This document shows, piece after piece, positions 51,580 to 59,730 of a stretch of DNA of 64,000 nucleotides (its first letter is position 1; each line of letters begins with the position of its first letter). Position numbers and translations under genes: made by a program. Origin of the DNA: Paludibaculum fermentans_A (GTDB taxonomy: Bacteria > Acidobacteriota > Terriglobia > Bryobacterales > Bryobacteraceae); contig NZ_JBPJAQ010000001.1 of the NCBI RefSeq assembly GCF_051172195.1, forward strand, positions 682,001 to 746,000, written 5' to 3'. The notes under the pieces are model-generated. The model saw only the letters and a program-made list of their open reading frames with translations, did not search any database and had not been told where the DNA came from.

Positions 51580-52577
51580 TCGCCGTGGCCCTGCTCTGGA
51601 CTTTGACAGCCGCGGGCTGGCACGACCTCCCCAGCCTGCCGCAGGCCCTCGGCGGGCAGACGGCCGGCGTGAGCCACGGCGCCATGATGGTGGTGGGCGG
51701 CAGCCGGTTCGACCGCCCGCCCTACGATGGCGGAACCAAGGAATGGATGGATTCGCTCCACGTCCTCGCGCCCGGCGCCGCCGCGTGGCGCAGCTTTTCC
51801 CTGGGCGCTCCACGCGCCTATGCCTGTGCCGTCAGCTATCGGGAAGCCGTTTATGTGGTGGGCGGGGCGAATGCGGAAGGGCCGCTCACCAGTGTGCTGC
51901 GCATCGAATGGCTGGACGGACGGCCGAAGCTGGACACCGCTCCGGCGCTGCCCCGCCCGCTCACCCAGCACGCCTGCGCGTTGAACGGAGCCCGGCTGTA
52001 TGTCTTCGGCGGCCAGACCTCGGCCTCCGCAATGGCTTCCTCTGGCTTGCTCATGCTCGATCTGGCCGATCTGAAAAGTGGGTGGAAGGAACTGGAACCG
52101 CTGCCCGCCGCGGGCCGGATCCTGCCGGCCTGTGCGGCTCTCGGCGCGTCGCTCTATGTCTTTGGCGGAGCCGAACTCAGCACCGGGGCCGGAGGACAGG
52201 CCGTACGCCGCTACTTGAAGGAAGGTTGGCGCTATGATCCCGGCCGAGGCTGGAAGGCGGTAGCAGCGTTGCCCGCGCCCGTAGTGGCCGCGCCATCGGC
52301 CGCTCTCTCATCCACCGCCCTGGCAGTCTTTGGGGGCGACGATGGCTTGCTGGATGGCCGGGCAGCGGAGTTCCGCGAACGCCACCCCGGTTTCCGCCGG
52401 ACCACCTTGCTCTACGACGCAGCCAGCAACGCGTGGAAGGAAGGCCCCGTCCTACCCGTCAGCCTCGTCACGACGGCCGCCGTGCACTGGCAGAACCAGC
52501 TCGTGATCCCGGGCGGCGAAGACCGCCCCGGTCACCGCTCCGCCCGCGTCTTATCCATCGAAGAACTCAAACCTTAA
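51576..52577 (+). CDS. Kelch-repeat protein, N-acetylneuraminate epimerase (NanM)-like
   Basis: A 333-residue protein starting at the ATGA overlap with the aldolase gene (ATG 51576). A short hydrophobic N-terminus (MIAVALLWTLTAAG) may be a signal peptide. At least five Kelch blades are visible (GAMMVVGGSRFD, EAVYVVGGANAEG, GARLYVFGGQTS, ASLYVFGGAELS, STALAVFGGDDG). In this operon the best match is the sialic-acid mutarotase NanM, which converts the alpha anomer released by sialidase. The catalytic residues of NanM cannot be confirmed by eye. Confidence 0.75.
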   Translation: MIAVALLWTLTAAGWHDLPSLPQALGGQTAGVSHGAMMVVGGSRFDRPPYDGGTKEWMDSLHVLAPGAAAWRSFSLGAPRAYACAVSYREAVYVVGGANAEGPLTSVLRIEWLDGRPKLDTAPALPRPLTQHACALNGARLYVFGGQTSASAMASSGLLMLDLADLKSGWKELEPLPAAGRILPACAALGASLYVFGGAELSTGAGGQAVRRYLKEGWRYDPGRGWKAVAALPAPVVAAPSAALSSTALAVFGGDDGLLDGRAAEFRERHPGFRRTTLLYDAASNAWKEGPVLPVSLVTTAAVHWQNQLVIPGGEDRPGHRSARVLSIEELKP

Positions 52578-52765
52578 GCGGGCCGGCCGATGGGCAACTG
52601 CCACCGGAACAGGAAATAGTGACGGCCGCAGAAGTCGCAGCGGCAGGGCTGCATCAGCCACAGAAACGCCTGCTCCAACACATTGCGGACCCCGACGCTC
52701 CGGTATTCAATCGATCCACAGTGCGGGCAGTGCGTCGAGAACAGGCTCTTGACTGCCCGCAACAT
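52574..52765 (-). CDS. Small zinc-ribbon protein
   Basis: A 63-residue protein from the ATG at 52765. CPHCGS and CDFCGR, about 27 residues apart, form a four-cysteine zinc ribbon; LEQAFLWLMQP lies between. Its 3' end overlaps the Kelch gene stop by 4 bases, convergent. It follows the basic small protein by 4 bases. Function unknown. Confidence 0.55.
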   Translation of the reverse strand: MLRAVKSLFSTHCPHCGSIEYRSVGVRNVLEQAFLWLMQPCRCDFCGRHYFLFRWQLPIGRPA

Positions 52766-52769
52766 CTTG

Positions 52770-52997
52770 TTAGCTATCACCCTTCGACCTGGTGTCGGAT
52801 GCCTGGCTCCCCTGGCTGCGTGACGACGGGCCCGAATAGTTGGCGCCTGGCCCGCTCTTCCAGCCGCCGGCCGGCGCACTCGCCTCTTTGGCCGCTTTGA
52901 TCTGTTCCGGCGTTCGTACGTCGGGTTCAGACAGCTTCACCTTCTGCTTCGCCCGCGCCACCTGGCGCTTATGGCGCTTCACCAATTGTTTTGTCAT
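52770..52997 (-). CDS. Small basic protein of unknown function
   Basis: A 75-residue protein. The N-terminal 25 residues are strongly basic (MTKQLVKRHKRQVARAKQKVK), the middle is acidic/helical (PEQIKAAKEASAP) and the tail is Gly/Ser-rich disordered. Possibly nucleic-acid binding. It is the first of two small leftward genes. Confidence 0.5.
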   Translation of the reverse strand: MTKQLVKRHKRQVARAKQKVKLSEPDVRTPEQIKAAKEASAPAGGWKSGPGANYSGPSSRSQGSQASDTRSKGDS

Positions 52998-53069
52998 TCT
53001 CGTCCTTTCCGGCTGCCGCGCCGTGCCTGCGGCGAAAGTAGGAAAGGCCGCACAACGACTCTGTGCGTG

Positions 53070-53351
53070 TCAGATTGGGGACTCGATCCCTTCCGCTTTC
53101 ACCACTCCCTCGTACATCGCCGTGGAGACGTTGAAGCCGAAGTTCGGATCGCGACTAGCTGTGATCTTCGCTGCGACAACGGCGCTCTCGGTTCCGGAAT
53201 TCAGCACAATCTGCCGATCAGGCTCCTCGCAAGCGCGACGCCCAATGGTAACACTGAACCACTGGCCCCCTCTATTCGCCAGGCGTGCCGCCACAAACAG
53301 CAGCGCCGTCACGGGCGATGCACCAACCAGGGAAAGCTCAGGGCCCAGCAC
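53070..53351 (-). pseudogene. GroEL C-terminal remnant
   Basis: An open frame of 93 codons. IGRRACEEPDRQIVLNSG aligns with the VRRALEEPLRQIAxNAG segment of GroEL, VVAAKITASRDPNFGFNV with VVxKIxxxxDxNFGYNA, and STAMYEGVVKAEGIESP with the YxDMVxAGIIDPTKV end. Only the last fifth of the chaperonin is present; the preceding part is not recognisable, and the GGM tail is missing. It is a dead fragment left by a duplication or rearrangement. Confidence 0.7.
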
Positions 53352-53434
53352 CTCGCGCTGCGGCCCGAGAATCCAATTCCAGCCTCTGCCCCTCCGCCGG
53401 AGCCTTGGCAGGGAACCGTGTAACAGTCCGGCTG

Positions 53435-54568
53435 CTACAGCGAGCTATCACCATCGAAGCTCGAAGGAGCCCAGGCCTCTGGATCGTGCAGGGCCGCCAT
53501 CAGCGCGGGGTCGGTCGAATGAAAGAAGTAGCACCAGGCCGGTAAGGCCCGGCGATAGGGCAGGATCGTTTCCCAGGCCCGGAACTCCGGCAGTCCGCAC
53601 CCGACCAACTCCAGGGCATGCACGCCCTCCTGGCGGCACACATCCACCGCGGCACGGATCAACGCCGAGTCCAGCGCCGGATCGAGTGACTGAAAATCCG
53701 CAACGCGCATCCGCCGCAGCCCGGATTCCTGGTGGTCGCTGCGCACCAGCACGGCATAGGCCCGCATGCGGCCGTCGCCGCCCGACACCGACAGCACGTG
53801 CAGTCCGCCGGATTCCGCCTTGCTGCCGAAGTGCCACGCCAGCACGGCCTGCGTACGGACACCCAGCATCCTGCCGACCTTCAGTTGCTGTAACTCGACC
53901 CAGAAGTCATCAAACTCCGGACCAAAGGTTGTGGCCCTGGTCACTGTGACACCCGGGGGCTTCGCGGGCAGTGCGCCACCCTTGCCCAGGCGGTCCTTGA
54001 TCCACAGCGCAGCAGCCACCAGGGGGCTGAGGAACCGCGGAGCTTTCTTCAGCTTCAATGCGGCCCGCGCGAATCCGTAGTAGCCGGCAATGCGGAAGGC
54101 CGCCTGCGTCCAGTCGCCTACCGGCACCCGCGTCTGTTCACAGATCGTGTGCGAGGCCTCCGCCATCCCGTTGACCGTGGTGCTGAGCAGCACATCCGCG
54201 TTCTGATGAATGTACTCGTCCAGGAGCAGGGGCGCAAAGACGCGATAAGCCGGATCGACGGCCCAACCCCGGCCAGTGGCAGCCAGGATGTGGCGCCCGC
54301 GGAACGTATAAGGCAGCGGTACATTGCTGAGCGTCCCGACAATCCGCCCTGTCTCCTCTTCTTCCAGTACCCAGCCGATGGGGCAGGCCCCGCCCATCGT
54401 CGGATACAGCGGATTCTCCGTCCAGAACCGTGACCACTCTTCGCGGCTGCGCGGCTTAAGGCCATTGGCCCGCTCCAGCGCGACAATCGCCTCGTAGTCG
54501 TCCAGGCGCGCTTCTCGCAGCAGCGGCATCGAGGTCATCGACGGCGCTGCCGCCGGGGAGGACATCAT
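53435..54568 (-). CDS. GNAT-type acyltransferase-like protein of the NRPS locus
   Basis: A 377-residue protein; the start at 54568 overlaps the P450 stop (ATGA). The N-terminal half is GNAT-like (LREARLDDYEAIVALERANG, then WVLEEEETGRIVGTLSNVPL and a GRGWAVDPAYRVFAPLLLDE CoA-loop-like segment). The second half (about 200-360) could be another GNAT-like lobe (LHVLSVSGGDGRMRAYAVLV; FQSLDPALDSALIRAAVDV). Tandem GNAT proteins can accept aminoacyl groups from carrier proteins. Coupling to the P450 and the A-T didomain makes release or transfer of the modified amino acid a plausible role, but this is inference. Confidence 0.65.
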   Translation of the reverse strand: MMSSPAAAPSMTSMPLLREARLDDYEAIVALERANGLKPRSREEWSRFWTENPLYPTMGGACPIGWVLEEEETGRIVGTLSNVPLPYTFRGRHILAATGRGWAVDPAYRVFAPLLLDEYIHQNADVLLSTTVNGMAEASHTICEQTRVPVGDWTQAAFRIAGYYGFARAALKLKKAPRFLSPLVAAALWIKDRLGKGGALPAKPPGVTVTRATTFGPEFDDFWVELQQLKVGRMLGVRTQAVLAWHFGSKAESGGLHVLSVSGGDGRMRAYAVLVRSDHQESGLRRMRVADFQSLDPALDSALIRAAVDVCRQEGVHALELVGCGLPEFRAWETILPYRRALPAWCYFFHSTDPALMAALHDPEAWAPSSFDGDSSL

Positions 54569-55830
54569 GCCGTCAGACCACCTTCCCGGCCCGCATTCAT
54601 CGGCAAGGCACGCAGCCCGCGCAGGCCCAGGTTGTCGCGCCATTCCACCGGATCGTCGTTCTCGCGCCGCAGATTCGGGAAGCGCGACGTCAACAGACCA
54701 TAGGCGATCTGCGCCTCCATCCGGGCCAAGGCGGCGCCGAAGCAGAAATGCGCACCCCACCCAAAGGCGACGTGCCGGTTGGGGCTCCGCGTAAAGTCGA
54801 GCTCATCCGGATTCGGGAACCGCTCCGGGTCGCGATTGGCCGCGCCCATCACCGCGATCACCGCCTGCCGCTCCTTGATGAGCTTGCCGCCCATCTCGAT
54901 ATCGGCCGGAGCGAGCCGCGCCGTGTGCTGGCTGGGGCTCTCGAACCGCAGCAGCTCTTCCACCGCGCCTGGAATCAGGGCAGGATCCTGGCACAACCGC
55001 TCATATTGGTCGCGATGCCTCATCAGGGTGAGAATGCCGGACCCAATCAGGTTGGTCGTCGTTTCCAGTCCGCCCACCATGGTCAGGATGCAGTTGGCGA
55101 CAATCTCTTCTTCGGTGAAGCGGTCGCCATCGGCTTCCGCATCCATGAAAGAGCGCACCAGGCCCTCGGTCGGGTATTCCTTTTGCACCGCGATGGCGTT
55201 GCGGAAGTAGCGGATCATGCCGCGCAGCGCTTCCAGCACGGCCTCTGACCGGTCGGGGTTGTGCTGGAAATTGCCCAGCATCTCTGAGAACGTGAACGAC
55301 CAGTCCTTCAACTGCTTGTAATCCGAGGTGGGGACGCCCAGCATCTCGGCTGTGACAATGGCCGGTAGCGGAGCCGCGAAGTCGCTGATCAGATCGAAGG
55401 AACCCTTCGCCTCCATCTCGACAATCAGGCGCTCGGCAATCGACTCGATGTGGTCGCGCAGCACCTTGATGCGGGCCGGAGTGAAGGCGTACGAAGCCAA
55501 CTGCCGGATGCGGGTGTGCGCCGCCGCATCCATGAACAGCATCTGCTTCACCATCACTTCCGCGATCTCGCTCAATTCCGGAGCGCCCATCGCCTCCAGC
55601 AGTTCGGGCGTCGGCGTGCGGTCCGCGAGAAACTTGTGCAGCACATGCACGACGTCGTCGTAACGGGTGACAACCCAGGCGTGCAGGAAGGGGTCCCAAT
55701 GCACGGGATCCTCGCTCCGCAGCCGCGCATACAGCGGATACGGATTGTCCAGGACCTCCGGGTCCAGCAAATTGTAGAGGCTCAAACCCGCGTCATCGAC
55801 AGCGGGACGGACGTCCGCGATGGTTCCCAT
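54565..55830 (-). CDS. Cytochrome P450
   Basis: A 421-residue soluble bacterial P450 from the ATG at 55830, 2 bases after the NRPS stop. The I-helix has GGLETTTNLIG, the K-helix ExxR is ELLRFES with the downstream Arg in the same region, and the heme loop is FGWGAHFCFGAALARME with Cys 363. P450s coded beside free-standing A-T didomains (the NovI/NikQ class) oxidise the amino acid held on the carrier protein, usually at the beta carbon. Redox partners are not encoded nearby. Confidence 0.9.
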   Translation of the reverse strand: MGTIADVRPAVDDAGLSLYNLLDPEVLDNPYPLYARLRSEDPVHWDPFLHAWVVTRYDDVVHVLHKFLADRTPTPELLEAMGAPELSEIAEVMVKQMLFMDAAAHTRIRQLASYAFTPARIKVLRDHIESIAERLIVEMEAKGSFDLISDFAAPLPAIVTAEMLGVPTSDYKQLKDWSFTFSEMLGNFQHNPDRSEAVLEALRGMIRYFRNAIAVQKEYPTEGLVRSFMDAEADGDRFTEEEIVANCILTMVGGLETTTNLIGSGILTLMRHRDQYERLCQDPALIPGAVEELLRFESPSQHTARLAPADIEMGGKLIKERQAVIAVMGAANRDPERFPNPDELDFTRSPNRHVAFGWGAHFCFGAALARMEAQIAYGLLTSRFPNLRRENDDPVEWRDNLGLRGLRALPMNAGREGGLTA

Positions 55831-55832
55831 GT

Positions 55833-57521
55833 TTACTTCCCTGCCTTCATTCCGGCGATCTGCATTGAGAGCTTGTTGACTGTGGGCGCCTGGAACATCT
55901 GCCGCAGCGCCATCTTCACGCCAAACGCTGAGTTCACCTGCACCAGCAGTTGCGCCGCCAGCAGGGAGTGCCCGCCCAGGAAGAAGAAATTGGCATCCGG
56001 ATCCACCGCGGGCTGCTTCAACAGCAGGGCCACCATGGCGCCCAGCCGCACGGGGATGTCTGTTGACTGCGGCGCCGCAGCCGTCGCGGCAGGCCTGGGC
56101 AGCGCCTTGTAGTCGCACTTGCCGTTGGCGGTCATGGGCAGCGCTTCCATCTGAATGAACGCCGAGGGAATCATGTACTCCGGCAGCACCGGCACCAGGA
56201 ACGCCGTCAGCTCCGCGCTGGTGACAGCGGAGCGAGCGACGAAGTAGGCGGCGATGGAGGCATCGTCCACAGCCACGGCTACGCTGTTCAGGATGGCTGG
56301 ATGCCTGGCCAGCGTCGTGGCGATCTCGTCCAGTTCCACGCGGTAGCCGCGGATCTTCACCTGGTTGTCGAGCCGCCCCAGGAACTCATACTCGCCGCTG
56401 GGCAACTGCCGCGCGCGGTCACCCGTGCGGTACATACGTTCGCCGTCGATCGTCACGAACTTGCTCGCCGTCATCTCCGGCCGGTTCCGGTAACCGCGCG
56501 CCACCAGCGGCCCGGCGATACACAACTCGCCGTCGAGGATGTGGATCCGCGCGCCGTTGGCCGCCATCCCAATCGACGGAGCCCCTTCGCCCGTGGGGTC
56601 CACTAACCCCGAAGTCGTCACCACAGTGGCTTCCGTCGGGCCGTAATTATTGAAGAAGAGAAACGGCAGGTTCGCGGGAGGGCGCTGCTGCAGCCGCTCC
56701 GCGCCCGTGAGCAGAATGCGCAGCCTCGACTCCGCCGGCCAGTCCATCGCGATCAATTGCTGCGCGATGACGGTGGGGGCGAAGGCCACGGTGATTCCGT
56801 TCTCCACCAGCCAGCCTTGGAACGCGGGAGCGAAGGTACGGATATCCTCCGACGGTGCGAGATACAGGCAGGCGCCCGCGCTGAGATGGCACCAGATCTC
56901 CCATATCGAGGCGTCGAAGCCGAGCCCGGCCATCTGGCTCGCCCGGTCTTCGGGCGTAATCGCAAAGGCCTGCGTGTGCCAGTCGATCAGGCTGTTCAGG
57001 TTGCGGTGGGTGATCTCGACACCCTTCGGCTCGCCCGTGGAGCCGGACGTATAGATGAGGTAAGCCAGGTCGCCGGTCGTGACATCGCAGGCCGGCGGCT
57101 CGGCTGCAGTCCCTTGCGTCGACTCTTTGTCGAGATAGAGAACCTCACACGAGGGTTCGAGACCGGCGGCGGCGCAGCGGTGCGCGATCAGCAGGGCCGT
57201 GCCTGAGTCTTTCAGAATGCTGGCGGAGCGGGCAGCGGGCGTACCGGGATCCAGCGGCAAATAGGCGCCGCCGGCCTTCATCACCGCGAGGGCCGCGACG
57301 ACATAGTCCACAGACCGGTTCAGCAGCAGCGCCACCGGCACTTCGGGCCCAACGCCCATCGCGCGCAGCCGGTGTGCCAGGTGGTTCGCTTTCCCATCAA
57401 GCTCTCCGAAGGTCAGGACAGTGGAGCTCGAGACAATCGCCGCGGCGTTCGGTTGGCGCTCGGCCTGCGCAGCGATCCGACCCGCCGCTGTTTGGATGGA
57501 CGATGACGTGTTGAGTGGCAT
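55833..57521 (-). CDS. NRPS adenylation-carrier (A-T) didomain, leucine-like code
   Basis: A 562-residue protein. Adenylation motifs are AYLIYTSGSTGEPKGVEITH (A3), FNNYGPTEATV (A5), YRTGD (A7), LGRLDNQVKIRGYRVELDEI (A8) and TANGKCDYKALP (A10 Lys). The carrier domain has FFFLGGHSLLAAQL with the Ser that takes phosphopantetheine. There is no condensation or thioesterase domain. Aligning by eye (FDASIWE, VAFAPT, LLTGAE, NNYGPTEATVV) gives a ten-residue code close to DAWFLGNVVK, a published leucine code; F at position 278 depends on alignment. It should load leucine or a close analogue for the P450. A PPTase to activate it is coded 1.2 kb away. Confidence 0.88.
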   Translation of the reverse strand: MPLNTSSSIQTAAGRIAAQAERQPNAAAIVSSSTVLTFGELDGKANHLAHRLRAMGVGPEVPVALLLNRSVDYVVAALAVMKAGGAYLPLDPGTPAARSASILKDSGTALLIAHRCAAAGLEPSCEVLYLDKESTQGTAAEPPACDVTTGDLAYLIYTSGSTGEPKGVEITHRNLNSLIDWHTQAFAITPEDRASQMAGLGFDASIWEIWCHLSAGACLYLAPSEDIRTFAPAFQGWLVENGITVAFAPTVIAQQLIAMDWPAESRLRILLTGAERLQQRPPANLPFLFFNNYGPTEATVVTTSGLVDPTGEGAPSIGMAANGARIHILDGELCIAGPLVARGYRNRPEMTASKFVTIDGERMYRTGDRARQLPSGEYEFLGRLDNQVKIRGYRVELDEIATTLARHPAILNSVAVAVDDASIAAYFVARSAVTSAELTAFLVPVLPEYMIPSAFIQMEALPMTANGKCDYKALPRPAATAAAPQSTDIPVRLGAMVALLLKQPAVDPDANFFFLGGHSLLAAQLLVQVNSAFGVKMALRQMFQAPTVNKLSMQIAGMKAGK

Positions 57522-57531
57522 GGGTCCCTTT

Positions 57532-58692
57532 CTAGTGTTGTGTCAGCAATTCGCTGTAAAGCGCTTCCCAACGGTCTGCGACGACCTGCAGGTCGTACTT
57601 GGAAATCGTGTGGCGGCGGGCGGCCGCGCCCCAGGCGGCTCGTTCGTCCGCGCTGAGTGAAGCAACCTGCCGCATGGCGGCGGTCAGGGCGTGCTGGTCT
57701 CCGGGCGGCGTCAGCAGGCCGGTCTCGCCCGGCTGGATCGCTTCGCGATTGCCGCCCACATCGGTGGCGACGATCGGGAGCCCCGTGGCGGAGGCCTGCA
57801 GGATCACCATTGGCAGTCCTTCCGTATCGGACGACAGCACGAACGCATCGGCGGCATTCATCACGGCCGGAATGTCTTCACGGATGCCCAACAGGCGCAC
57901 CTGTGCTTCCAGCCCTAGTTCCTGGATCTGGCGCCTGATCGAAGGCTCCAGCGAACCGGCGCCGCACAGCACCAGCGTGGCGTCCGGCTGGGCCAGTCCG
58001 ACAAAGGCGCGCAGCATCAGCGGGTAGTTCTTGGGCTTCTCGAAGCGGCCCACGGCCAGCCAGGTGAACCCGGTCAGCCCCAACTCCTGTCGAAGCCGCA
58101 GGCGGGCCTCCGAATCGGGCCGGTAGAGGGACGTGTCCAGGCCGTTCGGCAGCGCCATCAGCTTGGCCGCGGGAGCCGAATGCGACTCGAGATACGATTG
58201 GGCCGCCGCCTCGCAGATGGCGGTCGTCCGCTCGGCCAGCGGATCAGTCAACCGGTGCCCCAGCTCTCGAAACTTCGTGAAGCGCTGGTTCACGCCGTAC
58301 ATCTTGAAGCCGTGCAGCGTGCTGATCAGCGCCGGCACACGCGAAAACAGGCGCGCCACCCGGCCCAGCAGGTTGGCGTGCGTCATATGGGTATGCAGGA
58401 TGTCGGGCTGGAACTCACGCACCAGGCGCACCAGCCGCGGCAGGGCACGCGGATCCGGCACGCCGGCGGTCATCCCCAGGTCGCCCACCGGGATGCCCCG
58501 CTGGCCGATCTCGCCCGGCATGCGCTCCGCCGGAATCATCGACACCAGGCGGGTTCGCCAACCGCGGCGATCCAACTCGAGGGCGAGTTGCATGACCTGT
58601 TCTTCCGCGCCGCCGCCGATGCCCATCGTGGTGGTGAGCAGCAGTACTTTCCCTTTGCTTGAATTCCGGCCAGACCCCAGAGTGCCCCGCAT
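57532..58692 (-). CDS. Glycosyltransferase family 4 protein
   Basis: A 386-residue GT-B protein. The N-terminal acceptor domain contains TTTMGIGGGAEEQVMQLALEL and DILHTHMTHANLLGRVA; the C-terminal donor domain has WLAVGRFEKPKNYPLML and DTEGLPMVILQASATGLPIV. The EX7E motif reads EGLPMVILQ, with Gln at the second Glu, an uncommon change at a donor-contact position. It is the first gene of the operon with the A-T didomain (10-base gap), P450 and GNAT genes, so the product may be glycosylated; the sugar is unknown. Confidence 0.85.
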   Translation of the reverse strand: MRGTLGSGRNSSKGKVLLLTTTMGIGGGAEEQVMQLALELDRRGWRTRLVSMIPAERMPGEIGQRGIPVGDLGMTAGVPDPRALPRLVRLVREFQPDILHTHMTHANLLGRVARLFSRVPALISTLHGFKMYGVNQRFTKFRELGHRLTDPLAERTTAICEAAAQSYLESHSAPAAKLMALPNGLDTSLYRPDSEARLRLRQELGLTGFTWLAVGRFEKPKNYPLMLRAFVGLAQPDATLVLCGAGSLEPSIRRQIQELGLEAQVRLLGIREDIPAVMNAADAFVLSSDTEGLPMVILQASATGLPIVATDVGGNREAIQPGETGLLTPPGDQHALTAAMRQVASLSADERAAWGAAARRHTISKYDLQVVADRWEALYSELLTQH

Positions 58693-58752
58693 GTACTCGC
58701 TTAGTGTGGCCTGCGCGGCCAGGGTGCGGAAGGTACTCAGTACTCAATCGCG

Positions 58753-59454
58753 ATGGTACGAAGATCATGGACCCTCCTCCGGTCCCTGTGCCATCGTGGA
58801 GGGGTGCTGCGGCTGCTAAAGCCTGAGGAGGTGCGGGATCCGGACGTACTGGAGCGCTTCCGCGCGTCGCTTTCCGACGACGAACAGGCGCGCATTGCGA
58901 AGTTCATTTTCGAGAAGGACAGGCACGTCCGGCTGGTTGCGCGCGGTTCGCTGAGGCAGGCGCTTTCAGAACACTCCGGCGGTGTCCCGCCCTCTGAGTT
59001 TCGCTTCCGTTACAACGAGTTCGGCAAACCCTTCATCGAGCAGCCCGCGTCTCTGGCCGGAGTTGCTTTCAACCTCTCCCACTGTGACGGCCTCATCGCC
59101 ATCCTGATTGCGGAGGGCTCCGAAGCCGGCATCGACGTCGAGCTCATCCGCCCCATGACAGACCTGTTCCGGGTGGCGCAACGCTTCTTCGCGCCCCCTG
59201 AGGTGGAGGATCTCCACCAGACCCCTGAGCCGGCCCGGTTGGAGCGCTTCTTCCAGTATTGGACGTTGAAAGAGTCCTATCTCAAGGCGCGCGGAATAGG
59301 ACTATCTTTAGGACTAAATCAGTTCTGGTTTGAGCTGGACGAGGGCATCCGAATCCGGTTCTCTGACGGCTTCGACGACGCTCCCGAGCGGTGGCGATTT
59401 CACCAACAGCGCGTCGATCCTCTGCATTGGCTGGCTACGGCCGTGGCTTCGTAA
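58753..59454 (+). CDS. 4'-phosphopantetheinyl transferase, Sfp-type
   Basis: A 233-residue protein; ATG 58753 is used, although GTG 58804 (VLRLLKPEEV) fits the family start better. The family motifs are present: FNLSHCDGLIAI, GIDVELIRPM (Mg-binding Asp and Glu) and FFQYWTLKESYLKARGIGLS. It transfers phosphopantetheine from CoA to carrier-protein Ser, and so should activate the A-T didomain coded on the other strand. Divergent from the glycosyltransferase gene with a 60-base gap. Confidence 0.85.
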   Translation: MVRRSWTLLRSLCHRGGVLRLLKPEEVRDPDVLERFRASLSDDEQARIAKFIFEKDRHVRLVARGSLRQALSEHSGGVPPSEFRFRYNEFGKPFIEQPASLAGVAFNLSHCDGLIAILIAEGSEAGIDVELIRPMTDLFRVAQRFFAPPEVEDLHQTPEPARLERFFQYWTLKESYLKARGIGLSLGLNQFWFELDEGIRIRFSDGFDDAPERWRFHQQRVDPLHWLATAVAS

Positions 59455-59647
59455 CCCAAGCGATCGAACTGGTCCGGACCAAGCTGGAGCAGCGAGGCCA
59501 AACTTCGTGTTTCAGCTCACGCCCGTTCGTAATGTGCGCCTGCCCATTCACAAACTCCACTTCCGATCCGCGGAATCTGGTGGTCTGTGCCTGTCGCAAT
59601 CCTCGAACGGAAGGAGTGCCTGGAGCTTGCACCTCATTCCAAAGGGT

Positions 59648-59678
59648 GAGGCCCGCGGCCGAAACAACCGCGGGCCTC
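59648..59678. terminator. Strong hairpin between convergent PPTase and esterase genes
   Basis: An 11-bp perfect stem (GAGGCCCGCGG and complement) with a 9-base loop lies about 195 bases after the PPTase stop and 43 bases beyond the esterase stop. The placement fits a two-way terminator, although the T-runs are weak. Confidence 0.6.
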
Positions 59679-59688
59679 CATGCTTCCT

Positions 59689-59730
59689 CTATTCCAGGCT
59701 TCCCCTATTCCAGGCTTCCCCTATTCCAGG
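59689..59730. repeat. 16-bp tandem repeat spanning the esterase stop codon
   Basis: Units of CTATTCCAGGCTTCCC start at 59689, 59705 and 59721 (2.6 copies, no mismatches seen). The last unit contains the esterase stop codon, so each lost or gained unit would leave the same C-terminus. Confidence 0.7.

Noticed and set aside
52840..53949. Rightward 369-codon open frame rich in Arg, Pro and Ser
   Set aside because: It is antisense to the small basic protein, the GroEL remnant and the GNAT gene; its composition is typical of a shadow frame in high-GC DNA.
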